A DNA stretch of 64,000 bases, taken from the NCBI GenBank assembly GCA_030427735.1, contig JAUIBP010000005.1:124001-188000 (forward strand). Direction: 5' to 3'. The DNA comes from Bacteroidia bacterium (GTDB lineage: Bacteria > Bacteroidota > Bacteroidia > Flavobacteriales > Flavobacteriaceae). The translations under genes were made by a program, and so were the position numbers. This document shows, one piece after another, positions 26,191-35,821 of this stretch. The notes beneath the pieces are model-generated. The model saw only the letters and a list, made by a program, of their open reading frames with translations, ran no database searches and had not been told where the DNA came from. How positions within the stretch are numbered: the stretch's first letter is position 1; every line of letters begins with the position of its first letter.

Positions 26191-26720
26191 CGCACAGAAT
26201 ACCCTTCTGCCTCTAGCTTTTCGTTAACATCTTTATACATTTCGCCACACCAAAAATCTGAAATAACCTGCATTTTTTCTTGCATGCCTTCCTGAGATTG
26301 AGCTATTTTTTTTCCGGTATCGCTCTTATAAAACTCGTCTATTGTTTTTTTGTCTTTTTTGGTAAGCGCATTCGGGTTAGACAACATGGTCTGCCCTGTT
26401 TTTGATGCAAACAAAGCATTCATATTTTTTACATCGTCGTGACTAAAATAATCTTGATAAGCTAAAACCAATTTACCGCTTACATCTTGCATCGCTTTAG
26501 GCTTAATAGCCTTTAAGTCTGCCCAGGTTTTTTCTGGAATATTCAACTTTTCGTATTGATCTTCAATCTGATTAAAACACGCATCAAATACGGTTTCGTA
26601 ATAGGCATAAGTTCCGTTATTCTTTAAACATTGTTGAACGTCTGTACTGTACGCTTCCGATTGCGAAAACACAGATAAACTGGAAAACATTAAGAAGACA
26701 ATTAAAATACGTTTTCTCAT
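26187..26720 (-). CDS. Secreted DUF2059-like protein
   Basis: 177 residues with a signal peptide (FLMFSSLSVFS, cleavage near residue 20). The middle part, LAYQDYFSHDDVKNMNALFASKTGQTMLSNP, matches the DUF2059 pattern (helix, then FxSxxGQ). A cysteine pair is present before it (VQQCLKNN and FDACFNQ). Members are periplasmic helical proteins of unknown function. It overlaps the end of the methyltransferase gene by 4 bases. Confidence 0.72.
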   Translation of the reverse strand: MRKRILIVFLMFSSLSVFSQSEAYSTDVQQCLKNNGTYAYYETVFDACFNQIEDQYEKLNIPEKTWADLKAIKPKAMQDVSGKLVLAYQDYFSHDDVKNMNALFASKTGQTMLSNPNALTKKDKKTIDEFYKSDTGKKIAQSQEGMQEKMQVISDFWCGEMYKDVNEKLEAEGYSVR

Positions 26721-26848
26721 AATTACAAATAGGTTGTGTGCAAAAGCACGGTTAGATTTAGGTTTTGAGGGGTTTAAATATAATAAAAAAAGAATTCACT
26801 CTAACCTCTCCAATATTTTAATTATCTGACTTACACCTATTAAAACAG

Positions 26849-26875
26849 AAAAGCCATCTTTACAGACGGCTTTTT
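26849..26875 (-). terminator. Terminator after the TPR/barrel operon
   Basis: Stem AAAAGCC...GGCTTTT with an A-C mismatch and inner ATC/GAC pairs, loop TTTACA, T on both sides; most likely terminates the minus-strand operon that ends at 26897. Confidence 0.6.
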
Positions 26876-26896
26876 GTTTACTGGAGAATCGGCAGA

Positions 26897-28633
26897 TTAA
26901 AAATCGAATTTATAAGTGGCTCCTGCCAAAACTTGAAACCCTTGCACATTGTAATGATTAAAACGCTCGTAATCTTGATTGGCAATATTATTCAGTTTAA
27001 TAAATGCCGAAAGACGTTCGTTAATATTATATCCGCCATTTAAGTTTAAATCGATATATCCTTTTAAACTTACTACGTTAGAGGTGTTATCTGCTCCAGT
27101 ATTTATTACTGTTTCTAAATCTTTACGTTCGCCTACATAAAAGAAATTTGCACCAGCAAACCATTTATCATCGCTTTGGTAATCTCCAAAAATCGAAGCT
27201 TTAATATTAGGTAAATTCCATGCGTATTCTTCTAAATTCGTATCGTAAGCAAAGTATTCTGCCCTTAGTCCCATTTTTAAGTTTCTATTGGCATCAACGG
27301 TTAACTCGCCTTTAAAATTAAATGTTTTTACATCGTCGTAAACCACGCTAAACGAGTTTCCATATTTATAAGCATCTAAATTATTCTGGTTACTATACGA
27401 TGCGTTGTTTTTAAATAAACCTTTATCGCGCTCAGACATGTAACTCACTTTAGCATTATAACTAATGGTATTCGTAACTTTCCCTAACACTCCCAAATAA
27501 GCATCATAGCCTTTTTCTGTTGGCTTTATGGTTAAGGTTGGCGACACATACGGGTTGGCATTTGCAAAATCTCTGTATGTATTCTGAATTAAATCGCCTT
27601 TAAAACCACCATAAGCAATAACGACATCGTCTACAATTCTGTACGATCCTGTTACATTTGGAAAAATATAAAAATCGCTGGCTGTATCTCTCATTCCTAA
27701 CATATAGGCCAAAGTAACCCCAACATTTAATGTTAAATTATCGCGACGTAATTGATATGTTGGCGACACACCTAATAACAAATTTCCGTATTCTGGAATC
27801 GATGATCCCGAAGCATACGCGTGACTAGCCATACCCGATAAATATTCTAATCTAACATCTGTAGAAATTTCTTCATCCATTATAGGTAAATCGGCAGTAC
27901 CAGTAAACTTTAAATGATATTCGTTAGAATCGATACCATCTAAAAATCGTCTTAAAATTAAGCTTCCCGATTTTATGTATGTATAATCAAAACTAACATC
28001 TCCTCCAAAATACACATCGTAAAACGCATGATTTGGATCTATTCGTCTAGCTATATTCGCATTATTATAATTGTCTGGCACACCATACCAATTATAATCC
28101 TGATAATTGATTCCTGCCTTTAAGCTCCATGTTAAATCTCTATATCTTTTTATATAATCTATATCAAACTTAGTTGTTGCATAACCATCGTCTAAATACT
28201 TATCGTCTACACCATTTCTGGATTGCAAATGCGATAAATAAGCTCCAAAAGATCCGATGCGTTTAAACTCCTTCGTAACATAAACCTCACCCAACAAGGT
28301 TTTATAACTACCAAAACCTAAGGTGGCGTAATTATCGTATAAAGGCGACGCTTTTTCGCGCTCTATGGTTGCTGCTTTTCCTTTTGTTGGCGTAAATGTT
28401 GAAGCTACTGGCACCGATAATATATTGTAATCTATAGGCTTTTTTTCTGTCGTCGCATTATCGTCTAACGTTGGTGTTGTTTTTACTTTAAAGGCATCAG
28501 AAATTGTTGGTGTGTATGGCTTAACCACATTAATAACATCTGTTGTGATGGTATCTTTTTCTTGAGCAAATGTTATTGAAACTCCCAGAAGGGCTATAAC
28601 AGTAAATAAAATATATTGAAATTGCTTGCGCAT
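26897..28633 (-). CDS. Outer-membrane beta-barrel protein (TonB-receptor-like barrel without plug)
   Basis: 578 residues: signal peptide (ending TFAQ, about residue 23), a linker of about 80 residues rich in Thr and Pro (VINVVKPYTPTISDAFKVK), then alternating beta-strand pattern to the end, which closes AGATYKFDF with the aromatic C-terminus of outer-membrane proteins. There is no recognisable plug domain or TonB box, so it is not a complete TonB receptor although databases may label it so. It lies 25 bases after the large TPR gene and is almost certainly co-transcribed, suggesting that the two act together at the envelope. Confidence 0.78.
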   Translation of the reverse strand: MRKQFQYILFTVIALLGVSITFAQEKDTITTDVINVVKPYTPTISDAFKVKTTPTLDDNATTEKKPIDYNILSVPVASTFTPTKGKAATIEREKASPLYDNYATLGFGSYKTLLGEVYVTKEFKRIGSFGAYLSHLQSRNGVDDKYLDDGYATTKFDIDYIKRYRDLTWSLKAGINYQDYNWYGVPDNYNNANIARRIDPNHAFYDVYFGGDVSFDYTYIKSGSLILRRFLDGIDSNEYHLKFTGTADLPIMDEEISTDVRLEYLSGMASHAYASGSSIPEYGNLLLGVSPTYQLRRDNLTLNVGVTLAYMLGMRDTASDFYIFPNVTGSYRIVDDVVIAYGGFKGDLIQNTYRDFANANPYVSPTLTIKPTEKGYDAYLGVLGKVTNTISYNAKVSYMSERDKGLFKNNASYSNQNNLDAYKYGNSFSVVYDDVKTFNFKGELTVDANRNLKMGLRAEYFAYDTNLEEYAWNLPNIKASIFGDYQSDDKWFAGANFFYVGERKDLETVINTGADNTSNVVSLKGYIDLNLNGGYNINERLSAFIKLNNIANQDYERFNHYNVQGFQVLAGATYKFDF

Positions 28634-28658
28634 AAGTTCAGTTTAATTTAGGTAATAT

Positions 28659-31600
28659 TTAGTCTTGGGTATCTATTGAAGCATTTGTTTTAGCTTGTTC
28701 CTTTTTTATATCGTTAAGCTGCTTTTGTGCTTCGGCAGTAACATCTTTAAAGCTTCCAAAATTTTCTATAACACTCTCTAATATATAGGTTGCTTGAAAG
28801 GCATCTCCTAGTTCTTTATAGTTCATTGCCATAATAACTAATCCTTTAGCACTAAAATATTTGTAAGCAGAGTAGTCTTTTGCCAATTGTTGCACGGCTT
28901 CATTAGACCCTTCGTAATCGCCATCCTTATGCTTAAAATAAGCGTTATAAAACAACGCTTCAGCAGCGGTTTCGCCTGTTGCAATTTTGCTAACCTCGGC
29001 ATAGGCCGATTTGGCGCGCTCCATATCGTTAGAGTTAAAAGCCGATCTTGCTATAATAAGTTGCGCATCGCTTTGTATTTTTTTATCGATACTTTGATTG
29101 TCGAGCACTTTTTCAGCATAAGCTACAGCACTTTTGTATTTGCTAAGCTGATAATTGGCTTTCATTAAATTAGACTGCGCAAAAACAACGTTTTGAGGGA
29201 ATGTGGCCTCGTTTTCTAAACGCTCTAGTACAGGAATGGCATCTAACCAATTTTTCCCGTCTAAGTAACTTTGCGATAAATGCATTAAGGCTTCTTCTGT
29301 AAATTCGCTTCTTGGTGCATCTACTACAGCTTTGTAATGCGGAGCCGCATTTACTTTCAATCCTTTTTGATAATATAATTGTGCCAAATAGAAATGAGCC
29401 TGCGTTGCATGAAGTCCGTTTTCAAACTGATTTAAATAACCGTTAAATTGTTTAATGGCTTCGTCTGTATTATTGTCCAAATACTTTTTCTCGGCAGCTT
29501 CGTAAGTCGTATTATCTAAATCGGAATCTGAAACCGACACGTAATCTAAAGTACTCACCCATTGCGCATAATCGTCTACCTGGCCTAAATCGACATATAT
29601 TAAACGTGCTGTAGACACCGCTTGCACGGCTTCTGGTGTACCTGGATAATTTGTGGCGACAGTTTTAAATTGCGTTAAGGCTTTTTGGTTTTGATTACCA
29701 TTATAATAAATTAATCCTTCTCGCAGCATAGCCTTAGGCGTTAAGGAACTCATTCTGTATTCTGAACTTAACTGACTGTACATAGCAACAGCCCGATCGT
29801 TTTGATTAGATTTTGTATAGGCATTACCCAATTCGTATAAGGCATCGTCTCGTAATTTTGATTTTGGGTAAGCCGAAACAAATTGCTCTAATTCCGATAC
29901 TTTTTTACTTTCGTTACCAATATATCCGTAACTAATGGCTTTTTGAAAAGCAGCATAATCGGTCTCGAATTGATTAAGTTTTATGGCTTCATTATATGCT
30001 GTTATAGCTTTATCGTAATTACTCGACACAAAATAACCATCTCCCAAACGCAAGTAAGCATCGTTTAATTTAATACGATCTTCGGTATAGTTTTGGGTAA
30101 ATGCACTAAAATGCCCGGTAGCTTTGCTGTACTCCTTTTGCTTAAAATAGGCGTATCCTAAATTATAATCTAATACTTTTTTCTCTTGTGTTTCTACACC
30201 TACAAATTGCTCTGAAGCTTTAAAATCTAAGATAGCCTCGGCATAATTATTTAAGTTAAAATTACATTCGCCTTTCCAAAAATTAGCTCTCGCAGTATAT
30301 TCGTCGTTAATCGGTTCTTTTAAAGCGTATTCAAAATAGGTTTTGGCTTCGGTGTAATTTTGGTCTTCAACCAATTCTAAACCTCTGTAAAAAGCCACTT
30401 TTTGATAGGCTTCCTTACTAGCGAAATCTTTTTTACCCTGTAATAAATTCAAGGCCTCTTTATAATTTTTAGAGGTAATATAAGAGTCTACTAAAAGGCT
30501 TTCAATCTCCAATCTGTAAGCAGTTTCCGGGTATTGGGCCAAATAACCACTTAACACTTTAGGCACAGGCTCGTAAGGGTTACCGATATCGTAACTTATT
30601 TTCGCATAATTATACCATGCATCTTCCTGTATTTTAGGTTCGAAATCCATTTGCGAGGCATTTCTAAAGGCGTTTAAAGCTTCTGTTTTTTTGCCCAATT
30701 GAATATAGCTTTCACCTAAATGATAATACGCATTTTGAGCCACTCCATTTTTGCCGCTTATGATTTTATTGAATTCCGAAATAGCACTTTCGTAATCTTT
30801 TTGCATATAGTACGCGTAACCCAATTGATAGTAGTCAGTATTGTTCCATTTTCCACGTTTACCATTATACGATTGCAGGTAAGGAATGGCCGCTTCGTAC
30901 TTTCCTAAATTAAAGTAACTCTCCCCTATTATTTTATTTAACTCCGATTCTTCATCTCTATTACTATACGGCAATTGCTCTTCAGATAAGCGTATGGCTT
31001 CTTCAAACTTTCCTAATTTAAAGTTTAAATCGGCCTTGTAGTAAGACATGCGTTCTTGATACTTTTTTTGATCGGCTACCTGATCGAAATACTGATTGGC
31101 CTGATTGTAATCGTCGCTTTGGTAAGCCATATAGCCAATATAATATTTGGCTTGCGAACCATATTTACCCGAATTCTCTATTTTACCAAAATATTTTTTG
31201 GCATCCTTATAATTGTTGGTAATAAAGGCGGTATAACCTTTATTAAAATTATAGCGATCTTTTTCTAAACTTGTTAACGATCGCTCGTCTACCCTATCGT
31301 ACCATTTTTTGGCATGTGGGTATTTTCCGTTAACAAAATAATAATCGGCAACATCTATATAAGCCGAATTTCGTTTAGGGCTGGTTGGATAATCTTCTAC
31401 AAAGGTCTCCACCAAATCATCTGCTTTTAACTGGTTTAGCCGAATGGCACAATTGGCAATATAATAAGCACATTCCGATTGCATAACTTCTTCCGAAGTT
31501 TGTTTTTGAATGTTTGTAAATATATTCTGGGCGGCTAAAAATTGCTTGTTATTAAATAACGCAAGCGCCTTTTGGTAATCTACCTGGCTGTTAGTGTAAA

Positions 31601-31676
31601 TAGCAGATTGTTGGGCAAAAATTTGGCTGCTTAAACAGAGTGCCAACAAATAAATTGCAGGGTTCCTTCTAGTCAT
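28659..31676 (-). CDS. Large secreted tetratricopeptide repeat protein
   Basis: 1005 residues: signal peptide (residues 1-21, ending IFAQ), then about 25 TPR-like helical repeats to the end (for example YDRVDERSLTSLEKDRYNFNKG, AIPYLQSYNGKRGKWNNTDYYQ and DALYELGNAYTKSNQNDRAV). No catalytic domain. TPR arrays are scaffolds for protein complexes; the periplasmic location and the downstream barrel suggest an envelope assembly or transport role, but no specific function can be assigned. It has its own promoter at 31699-31732. Confidence 0.85.
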   Translation of the reverse strand: MTRRNPAIYLLALCLSSQIFAQQSAIYTNSQVDYQKALALFNNKQFLAAQNIFTNIQKQTSEEVMQSECAYYIANCAIRLNQLKADDLVETFVEDYPTSPKRNSAYIDVADYYFVNGKYPHAKKWYDRVDERSLTSLEKDRYNFNKGYTAFITNNYKDAKKYFGKIENSGKYGSQAKYYIGYMAYQSDDYNQANQYFDQVADQKKYQERMSYYKADLNFKLGKFEEAIRLSEEQLPYSNRDEESELNKIIGESYFNLGKYEAAIPYLQSYNGKRGKWNNTDYYQLGYAYYMQKDYESAISEFNKIISGKNGVAQNAYYHLGESYIQLGKKTEALNAFRNASQMDFEPKIQEDAWYNYAKISYDIGNPYEPVPKVLSGYLAQYPETAYRLEIESLLVDSYITSKNYKEALNLLQGKKDFASKEAYQKVAFYRGLELVEDQNYTEAKTYFEYALKEPINDEYTARANFWKGECNFNLNNYAEAILDFKASEQFVGVETQEKKVLDYNLGYAYFKQKEYSKATGHFSAFTQNYTEDRIKLNDAYLRLGDGYFVSSNYDKAITAYNEAIKLNQFETDYAAFQKAISYGYIGNESKKVSELEQFVSAYPKSKLRDDALYELGNAYTKSNQNDRAVAMYSQLSSEYRMSSLTPKAMLREGLIYYNGNQNQKALTQFKTVATNYPGTPEAVQAVSTARLIYVDLGQVDDYAQWVSTLDYVSVSDSDLDNTTYEAAEKKYLDNNTDEAIKQFNGYLNQFENGLHATQAHFYLAQLYYQKGLKVNAAPHYKAVVDAPRSEFTEEALMHLSQSYLDGKNWLDAIPVLERLENEATFPQNVVFAQSNLMKANYQLSKYKSAVAYAEKVLDNQSIDKKIQSDAQLIIARSAFNSNDMERAKSAYAEVSKIATGETAAEALFYNAYFKHKDGDYEGSNEAVQQLAKDYSAYKYFSAKGLVIMAMNYKELGDAFQATYILESVIENFGSFKDVTAEAQKQLNDIKKEQAKTNASIDTQD

Positions 31677-31698
31677 TCACCTTAAGTTTTTAAGAAAT

Positions 31699-31732
31699 CA
31701 AAGATAATCTAATCTCTATTTTATAACGAAAA
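31699..31732 (-). promoter_or_regulatory. Promoter of the TPR/barrel operon
   Basis: Minus strand TATCTTTG (31699-31706) with TTTTCG 20 bases upstream; matches the Bacteroidota -7 element and a degenerate -33 element. The predicted start lies about 17 bases before the ATG. Confidence 0.55.
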
Positions 31733-31860
31733 TATGGCATAATAATTATACAACAATACTTACACCGTAAAAATATTATAAAAAAAAGCAAGACATGTCT
31801 GTTTTAAAAGTTATTATAAAATGATACATTTACAACGCAAAAATCCCATTTTTCAGAATT

Positions 31861-32544
31861 ATGTCGCAACCTGTTTTAGAATTAAAAGACGCCTCTATTT
31901 TTCAAGGTAGCAGCCTTGTACTCTCTAATGTTAATGTAGAAATTAATAAAGGTGATTTTGTGTATTTAATTGGAAAAACAGGAACAGGAAAAAGTAGTTT
32001 TATGAAAACGCTTTATGGCGACTTGCCGTTAACCCAAGGCCAAGGCAGTATAGTAGATTTTGATTTGCGCAAATTGAAGGAAAAAGATATCCCTTTTTTA
32101 AGACGAAAATTAGGAGTTGTTTTTCAAGATTTTAAACTACTTATAGACCGAAACATCAACGAGAACTTACTTTTTGTTTTAAAAGCCACAGGCTGGAAAG
32201 ACAAAAAAGAAATGCAAACCCGTATTGAAGAGGTTTTAGATAAGGTAGGCATGAAAACTAAAGGATTTAAATTTCCACACGAACTCTCTGGTGGCGAGCA
32301 ACAACGTGTTGCTATTGCTAGAGCCTTATTAAACGATCCTGAACTTATTCTGGCCGACGAGCCAACTGGAAACTTAGATCCGCAAACTAGTATAGAAGTT
32401 ATGAAAGTGCTACAGGACATTAATAAAAATGGCAATACTATTTTAATGGCCACACACGATTATGCCTTACTGTTAAAATACCCTAGTAAAACACTAAAAT
32501 GCGACGATAACCAGGTGTTTGAAGTCGTGCAGCGCAAAGTGTAA
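31861..32544 (+). CDS. ftsE: Cell division ATP-binding protein FtsE
   Basis: ABC ATPase that with FtsX activates cell-wall hydrolases at the division site. The 227 residues show GKTGTGKSSFM (Walker A, about residue 39), the LSGGEQQRVAIARAL signature, LILADEPTGNLD (Walker B) and the ATHDY switch histidine. ftsX is not beside it, which is usual in Bacteroidota. Assignment to FtsE rather than LolD rests on the short length and overall similarity, so LolD-type transport is a less likely alternative. Confidence 0.82.
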   Translation: MSQPVLELKDASIFQGSSLVLSNVNVEINKGDFVYLIGKTGTGKSSFMKTLYGDLPLTQGQGSIVDFDLRKLKEKDIPFLRRKLGVVFQDFKLLIDRNINENLLFVLKATGWKDKKEMQTRIEEVLDKVGMKTKGFKFPHELSGGEQQRVAIARALLNDPELILADEPTGNLDPQTSIEVMKVLQDINKNGNTILMATHDYALLLKYPSKTLKCDDNQVFEVVQRKV

Positions 32545-32570
32545 CTTAGCTTTTACACCTACTTGGATTT

Positions 32571-33518
32571 TTACACTTCATCTTTATTAAAAAATCTGCC
32601 AACTAACGATATTATAGGAAAACTTAATAGTGTAGTTTTTACATTGCTTGGCTTATAAAACGGAGACATTAGCAACAACACACCCAATGTTATTGGAGCA
32701 GTAAACATAACAACATCCATAATTAACGCTATGGCTAAATGTAAAGCTATAAGTAAAACACCCCATATTTTATGCAAATTTGCTTTAAAAAATACCCAAA
32801 CAGAACACACTTCTAAATACAATACCATCCAAAAAGCTATCCAACCCAAATAGTAATGCTCTATTAACCACTCCCCTAATAACGTTGGTGTGTTTACATG
32901 AAACTGATACACTAGAGTATTTCTTAACGACAACGGCGAAAACACGCTAACCTCGCCTTGCACGTATTGCACAACTCCCCAAAACAATTTCCATAGTCCC
33001 GTTAACGTATAAGAAAACAATAAAAAAAACTGAAGGCTTGCAAACACCAAAATAGTTTTGGCCTTGTACTGATCTATACGTTTACTCGGCATTAACAGAT
33101 ATCCAAATAAAATCATTAATGGTAAATGCAAAACATGATCTATTTTCCCAAAGGAATGTGCAAAAGCCACATAAAAAAAATAGGTGACAAAAGCATAAAG
33201 TTTCAGCAAGAAAGACTGTCCATAAAAACATAAACTTGCAAATGCAATAAACATGTTAATGTGTAAGCACAAAACCATAATATTGGTTGGCACATCTTGA
33301 AACGGCACTATAGGCCATAATGACGAAACCATATTTGCCTTACTAAAATCTGATACGTTAAACAGATGCAAAAACTGAAAGCCTAAAAACAATATGGGTA
33401 TCCATTTAACCACAGCCATAATTCGGCTGTACAGCTCGCCTTCCTCGGCTTCAAACAAAGGATATTTACCTTTAAAAGCAAATTTCCAAAATATATGAGA
33501 TTTAATATCAGTCTTCAA
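32571..33518 (-). CDS. Integral membrane protein, HTTM-like
   Basis: 315 residues with about seven to eight membrane helices and the segment AHSFGKIDHVLHLPLMILFGYLLMPSKR, which recalls the HTTM (vitamin-K-dependent carboxylase-like) membrane domain; I cannot confirm this. The start codon is TTG and overlaps the end of the preceding gene by 11 bases, so the two are translationally coupled. With the 150-residue protein and the 2OG oxygenase it forms a three-gene unit at the edge of the polysaccharide island. Function unknown. Confidence 0.6.
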   Translation of the reverse strand: MKTDIKSHIFWKFAFKGKYPLFEAEEGELYSRIMAVVKWIPILFLGFQFLHLFNVSDFSKANMVSSLWPIVPFQDVPTNIMVLCLHINMFIAFASLCFYGQSFLLKLYAFVTYFFYVAFAHSFGKIDHVLHLPLMILFGYLLMPSKRIDQYKAKTILVFASLQFFLLFSYTLTGLWKLFWGVVQYVQGEVSVFSPLSLRNTLVYQFHVNTPTLLGEWLIEHYYLGWIAFWMVLYLEVCSVWVFFKANLHKIWGVLLIALHLAIALIMDVVMFTAPITLGVLLLMSPFYKPSNVKTTLLSFPIISLVGRFFNKDEV

Positions 33519-33960
33519 AAGGCATCAATTTCTGATTACGAATATAAGCTATAGTATCTATTGTTGCACGTTGTGCATAATCAGCTTTGCTCAAATCTAA
33601 TGTTTTGGTACAAAGCACATAAGCGCTACCTTTTGGTAACATGTTAAAAAACACGTGTGATTTTAAATCCTGATTTTCCTTTACAGATTGGTATAATGTA
33701 TTCACATTTAAATTTACCGTTACAGGATGCACATGGTGTACCTCGAAAAGTGTTCTTATATCTCTAGGAGTACTTAATCTATCTGTTCCAACTTGGGTTA
33801 CTAAAACATAAGGCAACACGAGCGTATTGGGCGTTTTAGAATACAAAGACCACCTAAAAAACGGAAAAATCTCTTTATGGTCGGACCAAAACCACCCTCC
33901 TATCGCCACAAACATGTAAACGCTTAACCAAACCAGTATAAAATTTTTGTATTTAAACAT
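33508..33960 (-). CDS. Membrane-anchored protein of unknown function
   Basis: 150 residues with one N-terminal membrane helix (about residues 8-25, FILVWLSVYMFVAIGGWFW) and a soluble domain of about 120 residues. I recognise no family. It lies 34 bases after the 2OG oxygenase gene and overlaps the HTTM-like gene by 11 bases, so it probably works with these. A soluble partner for the membrane protein is a reasonable guess only. Confidence 0.6.
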   Translation of the reverse strand: MFKYKNFILVWLSVYMFVAIGGWFWSDHKEIFPFFRWSLYSKTPNTLVLPYVLVTQVGTDRLSTPRDIRTLFEVHHVHPVTVNLNVNTLYQSVKENQDLKSHVFFNMLPKGSAYVLCTKTLDLSKADYAQRATIDTIAYIRNQKLMPFED

Positions 33961-33994
33961 AAGGCTTAAAAATCTTATCTTATAACATTAGGAA

Positions 33995-34831
33995 TTAAGC
34001 ATCTTTCCCTTCTTCTTTTTTATAAATATGCGGATTTTCCCGTACTCCGTTTTTAAACACTTTACGCACCCCCATTCTTAAGGCACTATCTACATTTAAA
34101 ATGAAGTTTGTAAAAAAATCATCAGACCTTCCCTTAAAGGTAGTCACATGAAAGGTATCTGTTGCCCGTAAAGGCGTGCTGCTAAAATAATAATTAGAAA
34201 TGCAGCATCTGGGCTGGCTAACTGTAACGGGAGATACCGAATGCCAAGAGCCATTGTGCGTAGCCATAACCACCAATCGGTTAAACTTACTCTCTACCAA
34301 TATCGCTTGCTTACTTGGGCCTGCTGGCCAAAGTTCTAAATGTCCGCCGTTTTCCAAATGCCAATCTGGAGACACGTAATACAGTAAATTTAACACACGC
34401 CACCGATCGCGTTTAGCGTCGTGGGAATTATCTAAATGCGGATTTAAAAATTGGTCTTTCCCCATTAACGATAAACCTCCTGCGTACAGTAAATCGTCTG
34501 CAAACAGTTGTTCAATATCGCAAATCTCTCCTATTAATTTTAAAATTTCAGCATCTTGAAAGGCATAAATAACATGTTCTAACAACGCATGGTGCTTATT
34601 CATTTGTGCCGAAACATGTTTATGCTCTCTAATACTTTTTAGTTGGCGCATATCTTCTGGTTTAGGAAAAACATCGTAACACGATCTAGCAAGATCCTCT
34701 GGCAACACATTATCAATATAAAAAAAACCTATTTTAGATTTAGATTCAGAAAATTGCAATTTAAGCTTGGTTTGATTGGTCAGAAGGTGATTGTAAATAT
34801 GTTCTGAAATCTCTTGGGTTGTAGGCACCAT
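33995..34831 (-). CDS. 2OG-Fe(II) oxygenase family protein
   Basis: Iron and 2-oxoglutarate-dependent oxygenase of 278 residues. The facial triad is NPHLDNSHD (His132, Asp134) and GSWHSVSPV (His197), with Arg208 (SQPRCCISNYYF) placed to bind 2-oxoglutarate. The soluble protein has no signal. Such enzymes near glycosyltransferases can hydroxylate sugars, lipids or protein side chains, so the substrate is open. It is the first gene of the three-gene cassette with the HTTM-like protein, divergent from the first glycosyltransferase. Confidence 0.83.
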   Translation of the reverse strand: MVPTTQEISEHIYNHLLTNQTKLKLQFSESKSKIGFFYIDNVLPEDLARSCYDVFPKPEDMRQLKSIREHKHVSAQMNKHHALLEHVIYAFQDAEILKLIGEICDIEQLFADDLLYAGGLSLMGKDQFLNPHLDNSHDAKRDRWRVLNLLYYVSPDWHLENGGHLELWPAGPSKQAILVESKFNRLVVMATHNGSWHSVSPVTVSQPRCCISNYYFSSTPLRATDTFHVTTFKGRSDDFFTNFILNVDSALRMGVRKVFKNGVRENPHIYKKEEGKDA

Positions 34832-34926
34832 ACCTTTGTTTTTAAAATTGTTGCAATATATTCCTTTTACTACTTTTTACGATTAAATACTTTAAAAAAT
34901 GTATTTTTACAATCTAGTTTTCTAAT

Positions 34927-35817
34927 ATGCTATCGGTACTAATCCCCATCCATAATTATACGGTTACTCCTCTGGTTACAGAAGTTCATCGGCAACTTAG
35001 CGACTGTAATATTATGTTTGAAATTATATGTCTGGAAGACGGCTCTAACCTGAAGTATATTAATACCAATACAACAATAGAAAGGCTTCCTTACACAAAA
35101 CACATCATTAACAAAACCAATATTGGCCGTACACAAACGCGCCAAGAATTATCTAATCGTGCGCAATTCGAATGGTTATTGTTTTTAGATGCCGATGTTT
35201 TACCTTGTCAACCAAGTTTTATATCGAATTACTTAAAATATCTTACAAGTAATTACAAGGCTATATTAGGAGGTATTAACTACAAAGACCAAAACTCAAA
35301 TCCTGAGCATAGCTTACGATGGAAATATGGCAAGCGTCAAGAAGTTGTAGATTACAGCGTTAGAAACAAAAAACCTTATAAAAGTATTGTTTCTGCAAAT
35401 ATTCTGATTAAAAAATCTATTTTCACTAGCATAAATAATAAAATGACTTACAATGCTTATGGTTATGACAATTATTTTGGAAGCGCTTTAAAAGAAAAAA
35501 ATATTAGTCTGCTGCATATTAACAACGAAGTCTATCATTTAGGCCTTGAACCGAATACCGTTTTTTTAAAAAAACAAGAGCAGGCAGCGCAAACATTACT
35601 AAAACTTTACAAACAAGATAAGATAAAAAAGCACGATAACAACCTATTAAGTTTATTTCTTTTTTTGAAACGCTCTAAAACCAATCATGTGTTGACAATC
35701 TTTTACAAAGCTTTCAAAAACAACATGAAAACCCAATTACTCGGTAAGACACCTTCTATAAAATTACTTCAATTGTATAGAATTTCGTACATGTGTTATA
35801 TCGATAAAACTGCTTAG
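34927..35817 (+). CDS. Family 2 glycosyltransferase
   Basis: 296-residue GT-A fold enzyme. MLSVLIPIHNY opens the nucleotide-binding half, CLEDGSN and FLDADVLPCQ (the DXD-like metal site) are in place near residues 37 and 81. There are no membrane helices. It starts the plus-strand block of the polysaccharide island and is followed after 4 bases by another family 2 gene, so the two are probably coupled. Donor and acceptor sugars cannot be inferred. Confidence 0.87.
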   Translation: MLSVLIPIHNYTVTPLVTEVHRQLSDCNIMFEIICLEDGSNLKYINTNTTIERLPYTKHIINKTNIGRTQTRQELSNRAQFEWLLFLDADVLPCQPSFISNYLKYLTSNYKAILGGINYKDQNSNPEHSLRWKYGKRQEVVDYSVRNKKPYKSIVSANILIKKSIFTSINNKMTYNAYGYDNYFGSALKEKNISLLHINNEVYHLGLEPNTVFLKKQEQAAQTLLKLYKQDKIKKHDNNLLSLFLFLKRSKTNHVLTIFYKAFKNNMKTQLLGKTPSIKLLQLYRISYMCYIDKTA

Positions 35818-35821
35818 CACA

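Noticed and set aside
26897-28633. Full TonB-dependent receptor
   Set aside because: No plug domain or TonB box is visible, so only the barrel is called.
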